Shown here: positions 24,226 to 32,213 of the stretch, piece after piece
Layout: every line of letters starts with the position of its first letter
How positions within the stretch are numbered: position 1 is the first letter of the stretch
Assembly (NCBI RefSeq): GCF_000744655.1
Contig: NZ_JQMJ01000004.1
Coordinates: 2,914,001 to 2,978,000, forward strand
DNA: 64,000 nt
Origin: Streptacidiphilus rugosus AM-16
GTDB lineage: Bacteria > Actinomycetota > Actinomycetes > Streptomycetales > Streptomycetaceae
Direction: 5' to 3'
Made by a program: the position numbers and the translations under genes
The notes under the pieces: model-generated
What the model saw: only the letters and a program-made list of their open reading frames with translations
What the model was told of the DNA's origin: nothing
Databases searched by the model: none

Positions 24226-25872
24226 TCAGCCCGCGGGCTCGGCGGTGCGCTCCAGCCGGAGGGTCCGGTCGATGCCGAGCTCGTCCAGGAAACGCGGGTC
24301 GTGGCTGACCACGATCAGCGCGCCCCGGTAGCCCGCCAGCGCCGTGGCGAGCTGCCGCACTCCGGCCAGGTCGAGGTTGTTGGTCGGCTCGTCCAGCAGC
24401 AGGAGCTGCGGAGCGGGCTCGGCCAGCAGCAGCGCCGCCAGCGTGGCGCGGAAGCGTTCGCCCCCGGAGAGGGTGCCCACCTGCTGGTCCGCGCGCCCGG
24501 CCCGAAAGAGGAACCGGGCCAGTCGGGCGCGCAACGCGTTCTCGGTCGCCTGCGGAGCGAACCGGGCCGCGTTCTCGAAGACGCTCAGCTCGTCGTCGAG
24601 CAGGTCCAGCCGCTGGGGCAGGTAGCGCAGCGGGACCGGGGCGTGCACCTCCCCGGTGAGCGGTGCGAGCTCGCCCACGATGGTGCGCAGCAGCGTGGTC
24701 TTGCCGCTGCCGTTGGGGCCGAGCAGCGCGAGCCGCTCGGGTCCACGCAGCTCCAGGTCGATCCGCGGTCCTCCCTCCTCCCCCGCTGCCGGAGAGGCGT
24801 GGGCGAGGCGCAGGCCGGTCAGGGCGAGCACCGTGCGACCGGCCGGGACCTCGGTCGCGGGCAGGTCGACGCGGATCTCGTCGTCGTCCCGCACCGCGAG
24901 CTCGGCGGCGGACAGCCGCTCCCGGGCGGCCTCGACCTTCTCCTCGTGTTCGTTGCGCAGGCGTCCGGCCGCGACCTGGGCGGTGCGCCGACGGTCGTTC
25001 ATGATGATCTTCGGCTCGCGCTTCGTCTCGTACATCTTCTGGCCGAAGCGCTTGCGGCGCGCCAACTTGACCTGGGTGTCCTCCAGTTCACGACGCTGAC
25101 GGCGCAGGTCGCCCTCGGCGGCGCGGACCGTGCGCTCGGCCGCCTCCTGAGTGACGGCGAGGGCCTCCTCGTAGGCGGTGAAGTTCCCGCCGAACCAGGT
25201 GACCTCGCCCTCGCGCAGTTCGGCGACCCGGTCCACCAGGTCCAGCAGCGTGCGGTCGTGGCTGACGACGACCAGCGTGCCGCGGAAGCCGGTGACCGCC
25301 GCGTAAAGCCGCTCGCGCGCCCGCGAGTCGAGGTTGTTGCTGGGCTCGTCGAGCAGCAACACCTTCGGGCGCCGCAGCAGTTGCCCCGCGAGCCCGAGCA
25401 GCACCGCCTCGCCGCCGGACAGCTCGCCGAGCCGCCGGTCCAGCCCGAGGTGGCCGAGGCCGAGCCGGTCGAGCTCGGCGTGGGCGCGCTCCTCGACGTC
25501 CCAGTCCTCGCCCACGGCTTCGTAGTTGGCCTCCGTCGCCTCCCCGCGCTCGATGGCCCGCAGCGCGCCGCGGGTCTCGGCGATGCCGAGCGCGACGTCG
25601 ACGGGCAGCGTCGCGTCGAGCGGCAGGTGCTGCGGCAGATAGCCGAGCGTGCCCTGGACGCGGACGCGGCCGGAGTCCGGCTGCAGGTCCCCGGCGATCA
25701 GCCGGATCAGGGTGGACTTGCCGCTGCCGTTCCGGCCGACCAGGCCGGTACGGCCGGAGCCGACGGCGAGGTCGAGACCGCTGAGCAGGGGGACGCCGTC
25801 GGGCCAGGAGTACTCCAGGCCGGTGCAGACGATCGAGGCGGTGGGGGTGGAGAGTTGGTCGGTGTGATGCAT
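24226..25872 (-). CDS. ABC-F family ATPase
   Basis: 548 aa from ATG 25872 (MHHTDQLSTPTAS) with GGGAGC 7 bases upstream; an in-frame ATG at 26013 adds only an Arg/Pro-rich stretch. Two ABC domains without membrane segments: Walker A GRNGSGKST and GPNGSGKTT, signatures LSGGEAVLLGLAG and LSGGERFRATLAA, Walker B VLLLDEPSNNLD and LLLLDEPTNNLD. They are joined by a linker of charged helices (about 240-310, RRQRRELEDTQVKLARRKRF). This is the layout of ribosome-acting ABC-F proteins, many of which protect against macrolides, lincosamides or pleuromutilins. Whether this one is a resistance factor is not shown by the sequence. Confidence 0.93.
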   Translation of the reverse strand: MHHTDQLSTPTASIVCTGLEYSWPDGVPLLSGLDLAVGSGRTGLVGRNGSGKSTLIRLIAGDLQPDSGRVRVQGTLGYLPQHLPLDATLPVDVALGIAETRGALRAIERGEATEANYEAVGEDWDVEERAHAELDRLGLGHLGLDRRLGELSGGEAVLLGLAGQLLRRPKVLLLDEPSNNLDSRARERLYAAVTGFRGTLVVVSHDRTLLDLVDRVAELREGEVTWFGGNFTAYEEALAVTQEAAERTVRAAEGDLRRQRRELEDTQVKLARRKRFGQKMYETKREPKIIMNDRRRTAQVAAGRLRNEHEEKVEAARERLSAAELAVRDDDEIRVDLPATEVPAGRTVLALTGLRLAHASPAAGEEGGPRIDLELRGPERLALLGPNGSGKTTLLRTIVGELAPLTGEVHAPVPLRYLPQRLDLLDDELSVFENAARFAPQATENALRARLARFLFRAGRADQQVGTLSGGERFRATLAALLLAEPAPQLLLLDEPTNNLDLAGVRQLATALAGYRGALIVVSHDPRFLDELGIDRTLRLERTAEPAG

Positions 25873-26731
25873 ACGGGCAGCTCCCGGTGTCGGTGGGTGG
25901 TCCAGCGGCACGGTGGGAGACACGGGAATCCGACCAGGCGCGACGCGCACGAGGTGCACGGCGCCGGCGCATGGGGCGGCACCCGGCCAGGAACGGCGGC
26001 GGCGCGCGGGCATGCGAAAGCCGCCCGGATGATCAGGGTTCGCGGCACGGCTGGCTGAGGTCGGGACGTGTCTCCGAGCTCAGCAAAGCAACGGCCTACT
26101 CCTGTCGGGCGGCGATGAGTACGCGTTCCACGGTAGACGGGGGCGGAGGGGGCCGCAACGGAATTAAGCAGCGGGGCCGCGGGGCGGGCCACCACGGGCG
26201 AGCGCCGGCGCGGGCGCGCCGCGGGCGCGGAGCCGGTCGGGCGCGAGCGGGGTCGCGGGCCGGACTCGGAATGAGGCACCCGGCCGCGGGGTCAGGCCAC
26301 CACGGGCGATCGCCGACTCAGGCCTGGACCGGCCGCGGGCGCGGCCCGGACCCGGCGCGGGCACGGCGCGGGCGCGGCGCTGGTCGCGCGAGATCGGGGA
26401 TGCTGGCTGGACTCGGAATGAGGCACCGAGCCGCGGGGCAAGCCGCCGCAGGCGGTCTCCGGCCCCGCCCGGACCCGGCGCAGCACGCAGTTGGTCGGAC
26501 GAGGACGGGCGCGAGCGGAGTCTCGGGCCGGGAGTGGGCCGGGTCGGGGTCAGGTCCGGGTCGGGGCGGCCCGGGCTGCGGATCGAGCGTGGGTCCGGCT
26601 GGGAGAGGCCGTAAGCCGGGCGGTGGGGTCGTCATCCGAACGGGGCGACAGTCGGCCCCGTTCGAGCGAAAGCGGGTCGGCGTCGCCGTGTCAGCGGGGC
26701 GTGGGCGCGGCGGGCTTGCCATGGTGCGGGA
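25873..26731. repeat. non-coding region with degenerate GC-rich repeats
   Basis: About 860 bp without a convincing gene. Up to about 26130 it is the leader of the ABC-F gene. From 26160 to 26600 there are degenerate repeats: CGGACTCGGAATGAGGCACC / TGGACTCGGAATGAGGCACC at about 26261 and 26409, each followed by GGCCGCGGGG-type sequence and CCACCACGGGCGA or a variant; a third partial copy starts near 26168. Spacing is about 148 bp. GCGGGCGCGG runs fill the rest. The long frames through it are compositional artefacts. Confidence 0.6.
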
Positions 26732-27406
26732 ATGCGCGTACTGATCCGGTTGGCCCTGGCCGCCGCCACCTGCACCTCGCTGCTCGCCGCGGCGCCCGCG
26801 CCCGCGCCCGCGCCCGCCTCGATGGGCTCCGACACGTCGACCGCCGCCGCGACCCCGGCCGAGGGCGCGCAGTACGTCCGGCTCGCCCAGCCGGTCAAGA
26901 CCTCGCCGCGCGAGGTCGTCGAGGTGTTCTGGTACAACTGCCCACACTCCTACCAGCTGGAGCAGCCGCTCGACGACTGGGCGGCTCGGCAGAACCCGCC
27001 CGTCGTCGTGCGCCGGATCCCCGCCGCGTGGCCGGACAAGCCGGTGATGATGGCCTACGCCAAGCTCTACTACACGCTGGACAAGCTCGGCGTCGCGCAG
27101 CGCGAGGCGATCCCGGTCTTCCGCGCGGTCCGGGACCAGGGCATGGATCTGACCAACGAGACGGCCGTGCTGTCCTGGGCGGCCGACAACGGGCTGGACC
27201 CGAACGCGGTCAAGGACGCCTACGAGTCGCAGCAGGTCGCCGACGAGACCCGGGCCGCGCCCGCCCTGCGGGACAAGTACCAGGTGAACGAGATGCCCAG
27301 CGTCGTCGTCGGCGGGACCTACCGCACCTCGCCGTTCATGACCGCCAACGGCGTACCCGGCACGGTCCCGGTCGTCGACTACCTCTACCGACGGGCCCAC
27401 GGCTAG
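26732..27406 (+). CDS. secreted DsbA-like thioredoxin-fold protein with CPHS active site
   Basis: 224 aa. The signal peptide MRVLIRLALAAATCTSLLAA is followed by an Ala/Pro repeat (APAPAPAPAS). The mature part has the DsbA layout: EVVEVFWYNCPHSYQLEQPL, helical insert, and the cis-proline loop NEMPSVVVGGTYRTS. The usual active site is CPHC; here the second cysteine is serine (CPHS). A thiol oxidase needs both, so this protein may be a monothiol reductase or isomerase, a chaperone, or have another role. A cysteine in the signal sequence (TCTS) is not a clear lipobox. Start ATG 26732 has only a weak SD. Monocistronic. Confidence 0.88.
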   Translation: MRVLIRLALAAATCTSLLAAAPAPAPAPASMGSDTSTAAATPAEGAQYVRLAQPVKTSPREVVEVFWYNCPHSYQLEQPLDDWAARQNPPVVVRRIPAAWPDKPVMMAYAKLYYTLDKLGVAQREAIPVFRAVRDQGMDLTNETAVLSWAADNGLDPNAVKDAYESQQVADETRAAPALRDKYQVNEMPSVVVGGTYRTSPFMTANGVPGTVPVVDYLYRRAHG

Positions 27407-27427
27407 ACCGCGGTCCTGTTCGACGGC

Positions 27428-28861
27428 TCAGCTGTACTCGCGCAGCCGGGGTCCGACCCCGGCCAGGACCAGCAGCAGCGCACTGCCGAGCAGCACGGCC
27501 GCGACGCCGGGCCAGGCCGTGAGGTCGTCCTCGGCCGCCGCCGCGTGCGCGGAGAACGCGGCGGTGTCGCCGGCCGCCGACTGGTCCAGGTGGAGCGCGA
27601 AATCGTAGTAGGCGAAGGCGACGTCGTCGCGGGCGACGCCGGTGAGTCGGAGCGCGGCCTCGTTGACGTCCCCGCCACCGGCGACCGAGCGCAGCGTGCC
27701 GTCGGCGGCCAGGTAGGCGGCGAAGCGCTGCCGGACCGTGTCCGACCCCGGCGAGGTGTCCGCCGCGAGCAGCCGGCGCACCTGGTCCGCGTCGGAGGTG
27801 AACGCGGCGCCCAGCAGCGGCCGGTAGTCCTCGTCGACGACCCAGCGGCTCTGCCGCGCCTCCGCGTCGGCCGCCGCGACGGAGGCCTGGGCGAGCCCGG
27901 CGTAGGGGGTGTAGCCGCGAGTGACCGCGTCCTGGACCGCGGCGCCGGACCCGGCCATGGCCGAGGTGGTGCCCACGAGCAGCGCCAGCACGGCCGCGGT
28001 CCCGGCGAGCAGCGGCAGGTTGAGGACGCGTCGGTGGCGCACCGCCAGGTCGCGCTGCCACCACAGCAGCACGAGCACCGCGGCGGCCCCGACGAGGCCG
28101 AGGAGGGCCGCGTAGCGCAGGGCCGCGCCGCGGGCGGCGTCCCGGTCGTGGCCGACCTGCTCGTCCGCCTGCGCGAGCAGGGCCTTCACCTGGGGCAGCA
28201 GCGTGCTCTGGAGCAGGCTGTCGGCCTGCGCGTAGGTGTCGACGGCCACCGGCAGCGGATGCCCGACGACCGGCTGGGCCTGGGTGCCGACCGCGTACTC
28301 CTCGGTGCCGGTCCAGGCGTCGTAGAGGGCCAGCGAGTCGAGCAGCCCCTGCACGTCGGTCGGCCCCGCGGGCCCGGCGGACGCCGCGAGTCGGGCCAGC
28401 GCGCGGTGTGCGGCACGCTGGTCCGCCTGCGCGGTCAGCGAGGCCAGGACGCCGTCGTCGACCAGGACCGGCCCGGCGCCGGGGTCCCCGGAGGGGACGG
28501 CGGAGTAGCCGACGACGAGCGACTTGGCGCGCTGGGCGTCCAGGTCGGACAGCGCCTGCATGAGCTGGGCGGCCGCGACGGCGCGCGGCTCGGAGACGTC
28601 GACGAGTTCGTGGACGCGCGCGGAGGTGTCGGAGAACCCCACCAGGGCGAGTGCGAGCAGCGCCGCGACGAGCAGCATGGCCGCTGCCGCCTGGGCGCGC
28701 AGTCGCAGGACCGGCCCGCCGGAGCGCGGCAGCCTGATGCCTGGTCTGCCGGCTGTGGGCCCGCTCGGCGGGTCCAGGTCCGGCCGCGGTGTGGCCGACG
28801 GCGCGGCGGGCGGCTGGAGAATGGCGGTCACGGTGACGAGGGTAGGAAGCGTGTGCGTCAC
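27428..28861 (-). CDS. four-TM membrane protein, GlnX-like topology
   Basis: 477 aa. A Pro-rich cytoplasmic N-terminus (about 1-52) is followed by TM1 (AAAAMLLVAALLALALVGF, about 58-77), an extracytoplasmic helical domain (about 78-250), TM2 (YAALLGLVGAAAVLVLLWWQ) and TM3 (LLAGTAAVLALLVGTTSAMA) close together, a second outer domain, and TM4 near the end (VAAVLLGSALLLVLAGVGPR). This two-outer-domain, four-helix pattern recalls GlnX, the membrane relay of the actinobacterial GlnH-GlnX-PknG glutamate-sensing system. Neither partner is adjacent here, so the relation is topological only. ATG 28861 is chosen; promoter lies in the 254-bp gap shared with the DedA gene. Confidence 0.7.
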   Translation of the reverse strand: MTHTLPTLVTVTAILQPPAAPSATPRPDLDPPSGPTAGRPGIRLPRSGGPVLRLRAQAAAAMLLVAALLALALVGFSDTSARVHELVDVSEPRAVAAAQLMQALSDLDAQRAKSLVVGYSAVPSGDPGAGPVLVDDGVLASLTAQADQRAAHRALARLAASAGPAGPTDVQGLLDSLALYDAWTGTEEYAVGTQAQPVVGHPLPVAVDTYAQADSLLQSTLLPQVKALLAQADEQVGHDRDAARGAALRYAALLGLVGAAAVLVLLWWQRDLAVRHRRVLNLPLLAGTAAVLALLVGTTSAMAGSGAAVQDAVTRGYTPYAGLAQASVAAADAEARQSRWVVDEDYRPLLGAAFTSDADQVRRLLAADTSPGSDTVRQRFAAYLAADGTLRSVAGGGDVNEAALRLTGVARDDVAFAYYDFALHLDQSAAGDTAAFSAHAAAAEDDLTAWPGVAAVLLGSALLLVLAGVGPRLREYS

Positions 28862-29115
28862 CGAGCTGACGGGAAGTCAGCCGAATGGTGAACGCGGTGT
28901 CACGATGCGACAGCGGAGGGTCCGGAACCGGCGCCGACGGCCGAACTCCCAGGCTTTACCCAGGTAAGAAGGCCGTGATCTGGGTCACCAGGGGCGGCTT
29001 CGGGTGTGATCATGTGACCGGCTAGCGTTGTTCGTCGACAAGCGGCACGGTACCGGGGGCGAACCGAGCGGATCTTTAGTGGGACACAAGTGACGACGAC
29101 AAGGGAGCTGGAAGC

Positions 29116-29721
29116 GTGAGTGGGGTGCTTGCCTTCCTGGGATCGTCGTGGTTCCTCCTCGCCGCGCTGCTGGCCGTCTTCTCCGACGCCTTCGTGCCGT
29201 TCGTGCCGAGCGGCACGGTGGTGGTCGCCGCCGTGCTGGAGTCCGGCGAGACGCACACGCCGCTGCCGGTGCTGGCCGGGGGTGTGGCGCTGGCCTCCTT
29301 CGCCGCGGACCTGGTCCTGCTGCGGCTCGCGCGCAGGGGCGCGGGCCGCGCACGCCGCTGGCTCGAACGGCGGGCCGGAACGGCGGACGCGGCGGCGTCG
29401 GTGCTGCGCGCGCTGGAGCGGAAGACCGCGCGGACGGTCATCGTGGCCCGCTTCGTGCCTGGCGGCCGCTCGGTGCTGGACCTCGCGGTCGGCACGGCGG
29501 CACGCCCCCCGCGACGGTTCATCCGGTGGTCCGCGGTGTCGGCGACGATCTGGGCGACGTACATCGTCGGCATGGGGTGGCTGAACGAGCACGCGTTCAA
29601 CACGTTCTGGCTGAGCTTCGCGGTCTCCTGCGCGGCGACCACCACGATCAGCGCGCTCGTCGCCCGCCGCGTCGCGCGCCACCGCGCCCGCACGCGAGCG
29701 GAGCTCGCCGAAGCGGCGTAA
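29116..29721 (+). CDS. DedA/VTT-domain membrane protein
   Basis: 201 aa from GTG 29116 with GGGAGCTGGAAGC upstream. An N-terminal hydrophobic re-entrant stretch (FLLAALLAVFSDAFVPFVPS) is followed by the DedA/VTT glycine-rich region and the hallmark ARFVPGGRSVLDLAVG, with IRWSAVSATIWATYIVGMGW and a last TM (FAVSCAATTTISALVARRV). DedA proteins are proton-dependent lipid (undecaprenyl phosphate or phospholipid) scramblases or flippases. It is shorter than classical DedA but complete. The tail is basic. Monocistronic and divergent from the four-TM gene. Confidence 0.85.
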   Translation: MSGVLAFLGSSWFLLAALLAVFSDAFVPFVPSGTVVVAAVLESGETHTPLPVLAGGVALASFAADLVLLRLARRGAGRARRWLERRAGTADAAASVLRALERKTARTVIVARFVPGGRSVLDLAVGTAARPPRRFIRWSAVSATIWATYIVGMGWLNEHAFNTFWLSFAVSCAATTTISALVARRVARHRARTRAELAEAA

Positions 29722-29795
29722 GCCGCTTCCTTCTTGTGGGGCGCGCGAGGCCACCCCGCCGCAGGCTCTTCTCCGACGCAGCCCGTTGCAACCTC

Positions 29796-29900
29796 CAGGG
29801 GCGCGGGGAACTGCGCGAGCAGCCACCCCGTGCGGACGGCCCTGCACGGTGAGGACCATCCGCATGCGGGTGGCTTTGCGCGCAGTTCCCCGCGCCCCTG
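29796..29900. repeat. 105-bp palindromic element, copy 2
   Basis: The same element as at 21128-21232 and exactly the same length. Outer arms CAGGGGCGCGGGGAACTGCG and CGCAGTTCCCCGCGCCCCTG; arms pair inward through GGGTGGCT / AGCCACCC. The central part GGACGGCCCTGCACGGTGAG corresponds to GGATGGCCCTGCGCGTTGAG in copy 1. It lies between convergent genes (DedA and alpha/beta hydrolase). Confidence 0.88.
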
Positions 29901-30304
29901 GTGGTGCAACTGGCCCCTTGTCGGTAAAGCCCGCGTCCGCGCGGCTTGGCCGCGCAGTTCCCCGCGCCCCTGACGTGGTGCAACTCACCCGCTGCCCGAA
30001 AGCCCGCGCCCGCCCGACGGAGGCGCGCAGTTCCCCGCGCCCCTGGTGGTGCCACCGGCCCCTTGTCGGTAAAGCCCGCGTCCGCGCGGCTTGGCCGCGC
30101 AGTTCCCCGCGCCCCTGACGTGGTGCAACTCACCCTCCGCCCGAAAGCCCGCGCCCGCCCGACGGAGGCGCGCAGTTCCCCGCGCCCCTGGTGGTGCCAC
30201 CGGCCCCTTGTCGGTAAAGCCCGCGTCCGCGCGGCTTGGCCGCGCAGTTCCCCGCGCCCCTGGCCCAGTGCAACTCACCGTCCGCCCGAAAGCCCGCGCC
30301 CGCC
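29901..30304. repeat. alternating 72/73-bp tandem array after the palindrome
   Basis: Five further copies of CGCAGTTCCCCGCGCCCCTG begin at 29953, 30026, 30098, 30171 and 30243, i.e. spaced 72, 73, 72, 73, 72. Two unit types alternate: A (GTGGTGCAACTGGCCCCTTG..., hairpin GCGCGGC-TTG-GCCGCGC) and B (ACGTGGTGCAACTCACC..., GCCCGACGGAGGCGCGC), making a 145-bp higher-order repeat. The last B unit lacks the core and runs into the hydrolase stop. Not a CRISPR array: repeats are long, there are no unique spacers and no cas genes. Confidence 0.92.
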
Positions 30305-30312
30305 CGACGGCG

Positions 30313-31188
30313 TCAGCCCTGGAGCAAGGCCTCGGCGATCCGGAGGGCCGGGGCGGGTGCGGTCAGGACGGTGTAGTGGTTGGTGTCGGGGATCACGTCG
30401 AAGGGGACGCGGTCGGTGTCCAGGCCGGCGGCAGCCACGCGGGGGGCGTCGAGGAGGGCCTGGGGTTCGTCGAAGAGGCCGCGTTCGGCCAGCAGCAGGC
30501 GGGTCCTGGGGGCGAGGTCGTGGACCGCGGCGAGGACTTCGTCCTCGAAGAGGCCCGCGCCGTCGGCGCGGATCGCCGGGAGGACGCAGGAGGAGCGCAG
30601 CGTCGGCTCCTTCCCCGTCAGGTCGCGTTGGACGTACGCGTCGACCAGGTCCGACCACCCGCCGCCCACGGCGGGATGCGCCTGCCAGAACGCGCGGTAC
30701 GCCTCCCGTGACGCGAAGGTCATCGACAGCCGCGTCATCGCCGGCCCGATCACCGCCGTCAGCAGCTCGTCGCCGGAAAGACCCGGCGGCGGCGGGAAGC
30801 CGACGCCGCCGTCGACCAGCAGCACCGAGCTGAACAGCTTCGGGCGCCGCGCGGCCGCCAGCGCGGCCACGAACGCGCCCATCGAATGGCCCGTCAGGGC
30901 CACGGGGCCGCCGCCCGCCAGCGCCTCGACGACCGCCGCCGCGTCCGCCGCGTGCGCGGCGATGCCCCAGGGCCCGGTCACCCCCGCGCTGCGGGCGCGG
31001 CCGCGCAGGTCCGGTGCGAGGAGGGTCGCCCGGCCCGCCAGCGCCTCGGCGACCGCGCCCCAGGCCAGGCCGTTGGCCGTGATGCCGTGCAGGGCGAGGA
31101 CGACCGGCGCGTCCGGCGTGGTCGCGCGCCACCGCAGCACCGCCAGCTCGCCGCCCTCCACCGGGACGGTCAGCTCCTCGTGACTCAT
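30313..31188 (-). CDS. alpha/beta hydrolase
   Basis: 291 aa from ATG 31188, overlapping the livM-type stop by 4 bp (ATGA), so it is the last gene of the ABC importer operon. Canonical fold: oxyanion HG in LALHGITANGLAW, APDLRGRARSAG, nucleophile elbow GHSMGAF (Ser near residue 100), and catalytic His in IPDTNHYTVLTAP near the end. The acid is likely the Asp in an AERGLFDEP-type region or shortly after. It resembles esterases, lactonases and 3-oxoadipate enol-lactonase-like enzymes; the substrate is presumably what the importer carries. Cytoplasmic, no signal peptide. Confidence 0.88.
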   Translation of the reverse strand: MSHEELTVPVEGGELAVLRWRATTPDAPVVLALHGITANGLAWGAVAEALAGRATLLAPDLRGRARSAGVTGPWGIAAHAADAAAVVEALAGGGPVALTGHSMGAFVAALAAARRPKLFSSVLLVDGGVGFPPPPGLSGDELLTAVIGPAMTRLSMTFASREAYRAFWQAHPAVGGGWSDLVDAYVQRDLTGKEPTLRSSCVLPAIRADGAGLFEDEVLAAVHDLAPRTRLLLAERGLFDEPQALLDAPRVAAAGLDTDRVPFDVIPDTNHYTVLTAPAPALRIAEALLQG

Positions 31189-32213
31189 GCCCGAGCCCTC
31201 CTCAGCCGCGCGGGCAGACCCGCCACTCCGCCCGGCAACGCGTAGACGACGATCACGAACAGCACCCCCAGCAGGAACAGGGGCTGCGACAGCGGAACCC
31301 GCAGCGCCGAGGGCAGGCCGGCGATCGTGTCGGAGCCGGCGAGCCCCGCGAGCCGGTGCTGCGCCCAGGTGTAGAGCACGCCGCCGACCAGCGGGCCCCA
31401 GCGCGTGCCCGAGCCGCCCAGGATGACCATCACCAGCAGCGACAGCGTGAAATCCGAGCTCGTCGCCTGCGGCGTCGCGCCACCGGTCAGCAGCAGGTAG
31501 ACGATGCCGCCGAGCGCGGCCAGCGTGCCGGCCAGCACGAAGGCGACCAGCTTGAAGCCGTAGGGGCGCAACCCCAGCACCTCGACCCGGCGTTCGTTCT
31601 CCCTGATGCCCTCCCAGACCCGGCCGATCGGCGAGCGGACCGCCCACTGCACGGCGGCCAGCGTCAGCACCAGGTAGGCCAGGGCGATCCAGTACAGGTT
31701 CGCGGTGTGCTGGATGCCGACCAGCCAGCCCGGCAGGCCGGTCGCGGCCAGGCCCTCCTCGCCTCCGGTGACCCCGCCGGGATCGCGCTGGACCAGGATC
31801 GAGCCGGCCTGGGCGAAGGCCAGGGTGACCATGGCGAAGCCGATTCCACTCATCCGCAGGCTGACCGCGCCGAGGAGCGCGGAGAGCGCCGCACCCGCCA
31901 GCAGCCCGAGTCCGGCCGCCGTCCAGAAGCCGAGCCCGGCCGAGGTCAGCAGCAGGTCGGTGGCGTAGGTGCCGGAGGCGAAGTAGAGCGCGTGGCCGAA
32001 GGAGAGCAGGCCGGTGCGGCCCAGCAGCAGGTCGTAGCCGGTGGCCAGGGCCCCGAAGACCAGGCAGAGGGCCAGCAGTTGCAGACTGCCGGGACTGCCG
32101 ATCGGGCCGTCGAGCAGGCCGGGCAGCGGCAGCGCGCTGTAGGGGACGACCGCGAGGACGACCAGCCCGAGGGCAGGCCACCAGCGGCGCAGGACGTTGA
32201 CGAGCGGGTTCAC
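31185..32213 (-). CDS. livM: branched-chain-type ABC transporter permease (LivM family)
   Basis: 342 aa from GTG 32213, which overlaps the livH-type stop (GTGA). About nine to ten membrane helices. The family signature FGHALYFASGTYATDLLL and the EAA-like loop VWEGIRENERRVEVLGLRPY are visible, followed by AFVLAGTLAALGGIVYLL. It forms the membrane channel with the LivH-type protein. The real substrate may be an amino acid, short amide, urea or aromatic acid; the family name does not fix it. Confidence 0.9.
   Translation of the reverse strand: MNPLVNVLRRWWPALGLVVLAVVPYSALPLPGLLDGPIGSPGSLQLLALCLVFGALATGYDLLLGRTGLLSFGHALYFASGTYATDLLLTSAGLGFWTAAGLGLLAGAALSALLGAVSLRMSGIGFAMVTLAFAQAGSILVQRDPGGVTGGEEGLAATGLPGWLVGIQHTANLYWIALAYLVLTLAAVQWAVRSPIGRVWEGIRENERRVEVLGLRPYGFKLVAFVLAGTLAALGGIVYLLLTGGATPQATSSDFTLSLLVMVILGGSGTRWGPLVGGVLYTWAQHRLAGLAGSDTIAGLPSALRVPLSQPLFLLGVLFVIVVYALPGGVAGLPARLRRARA

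Noticed and set aside
26182..26744. Long open frames in the GC-rich gap before the DsbA-like gene
   Set aside because: Residues are nearly all Arg/Gly/Ala/Pro, frames are open on both strands, and the DNA is made of degenerate repeats.
29881..30262. CRISPR-like regular spacing of a 20-bp repeat
   Set aside because: The inter-repeat segments are themselves repeated (two alternating types), the period is 72/73 bp, and no cas genes are present.
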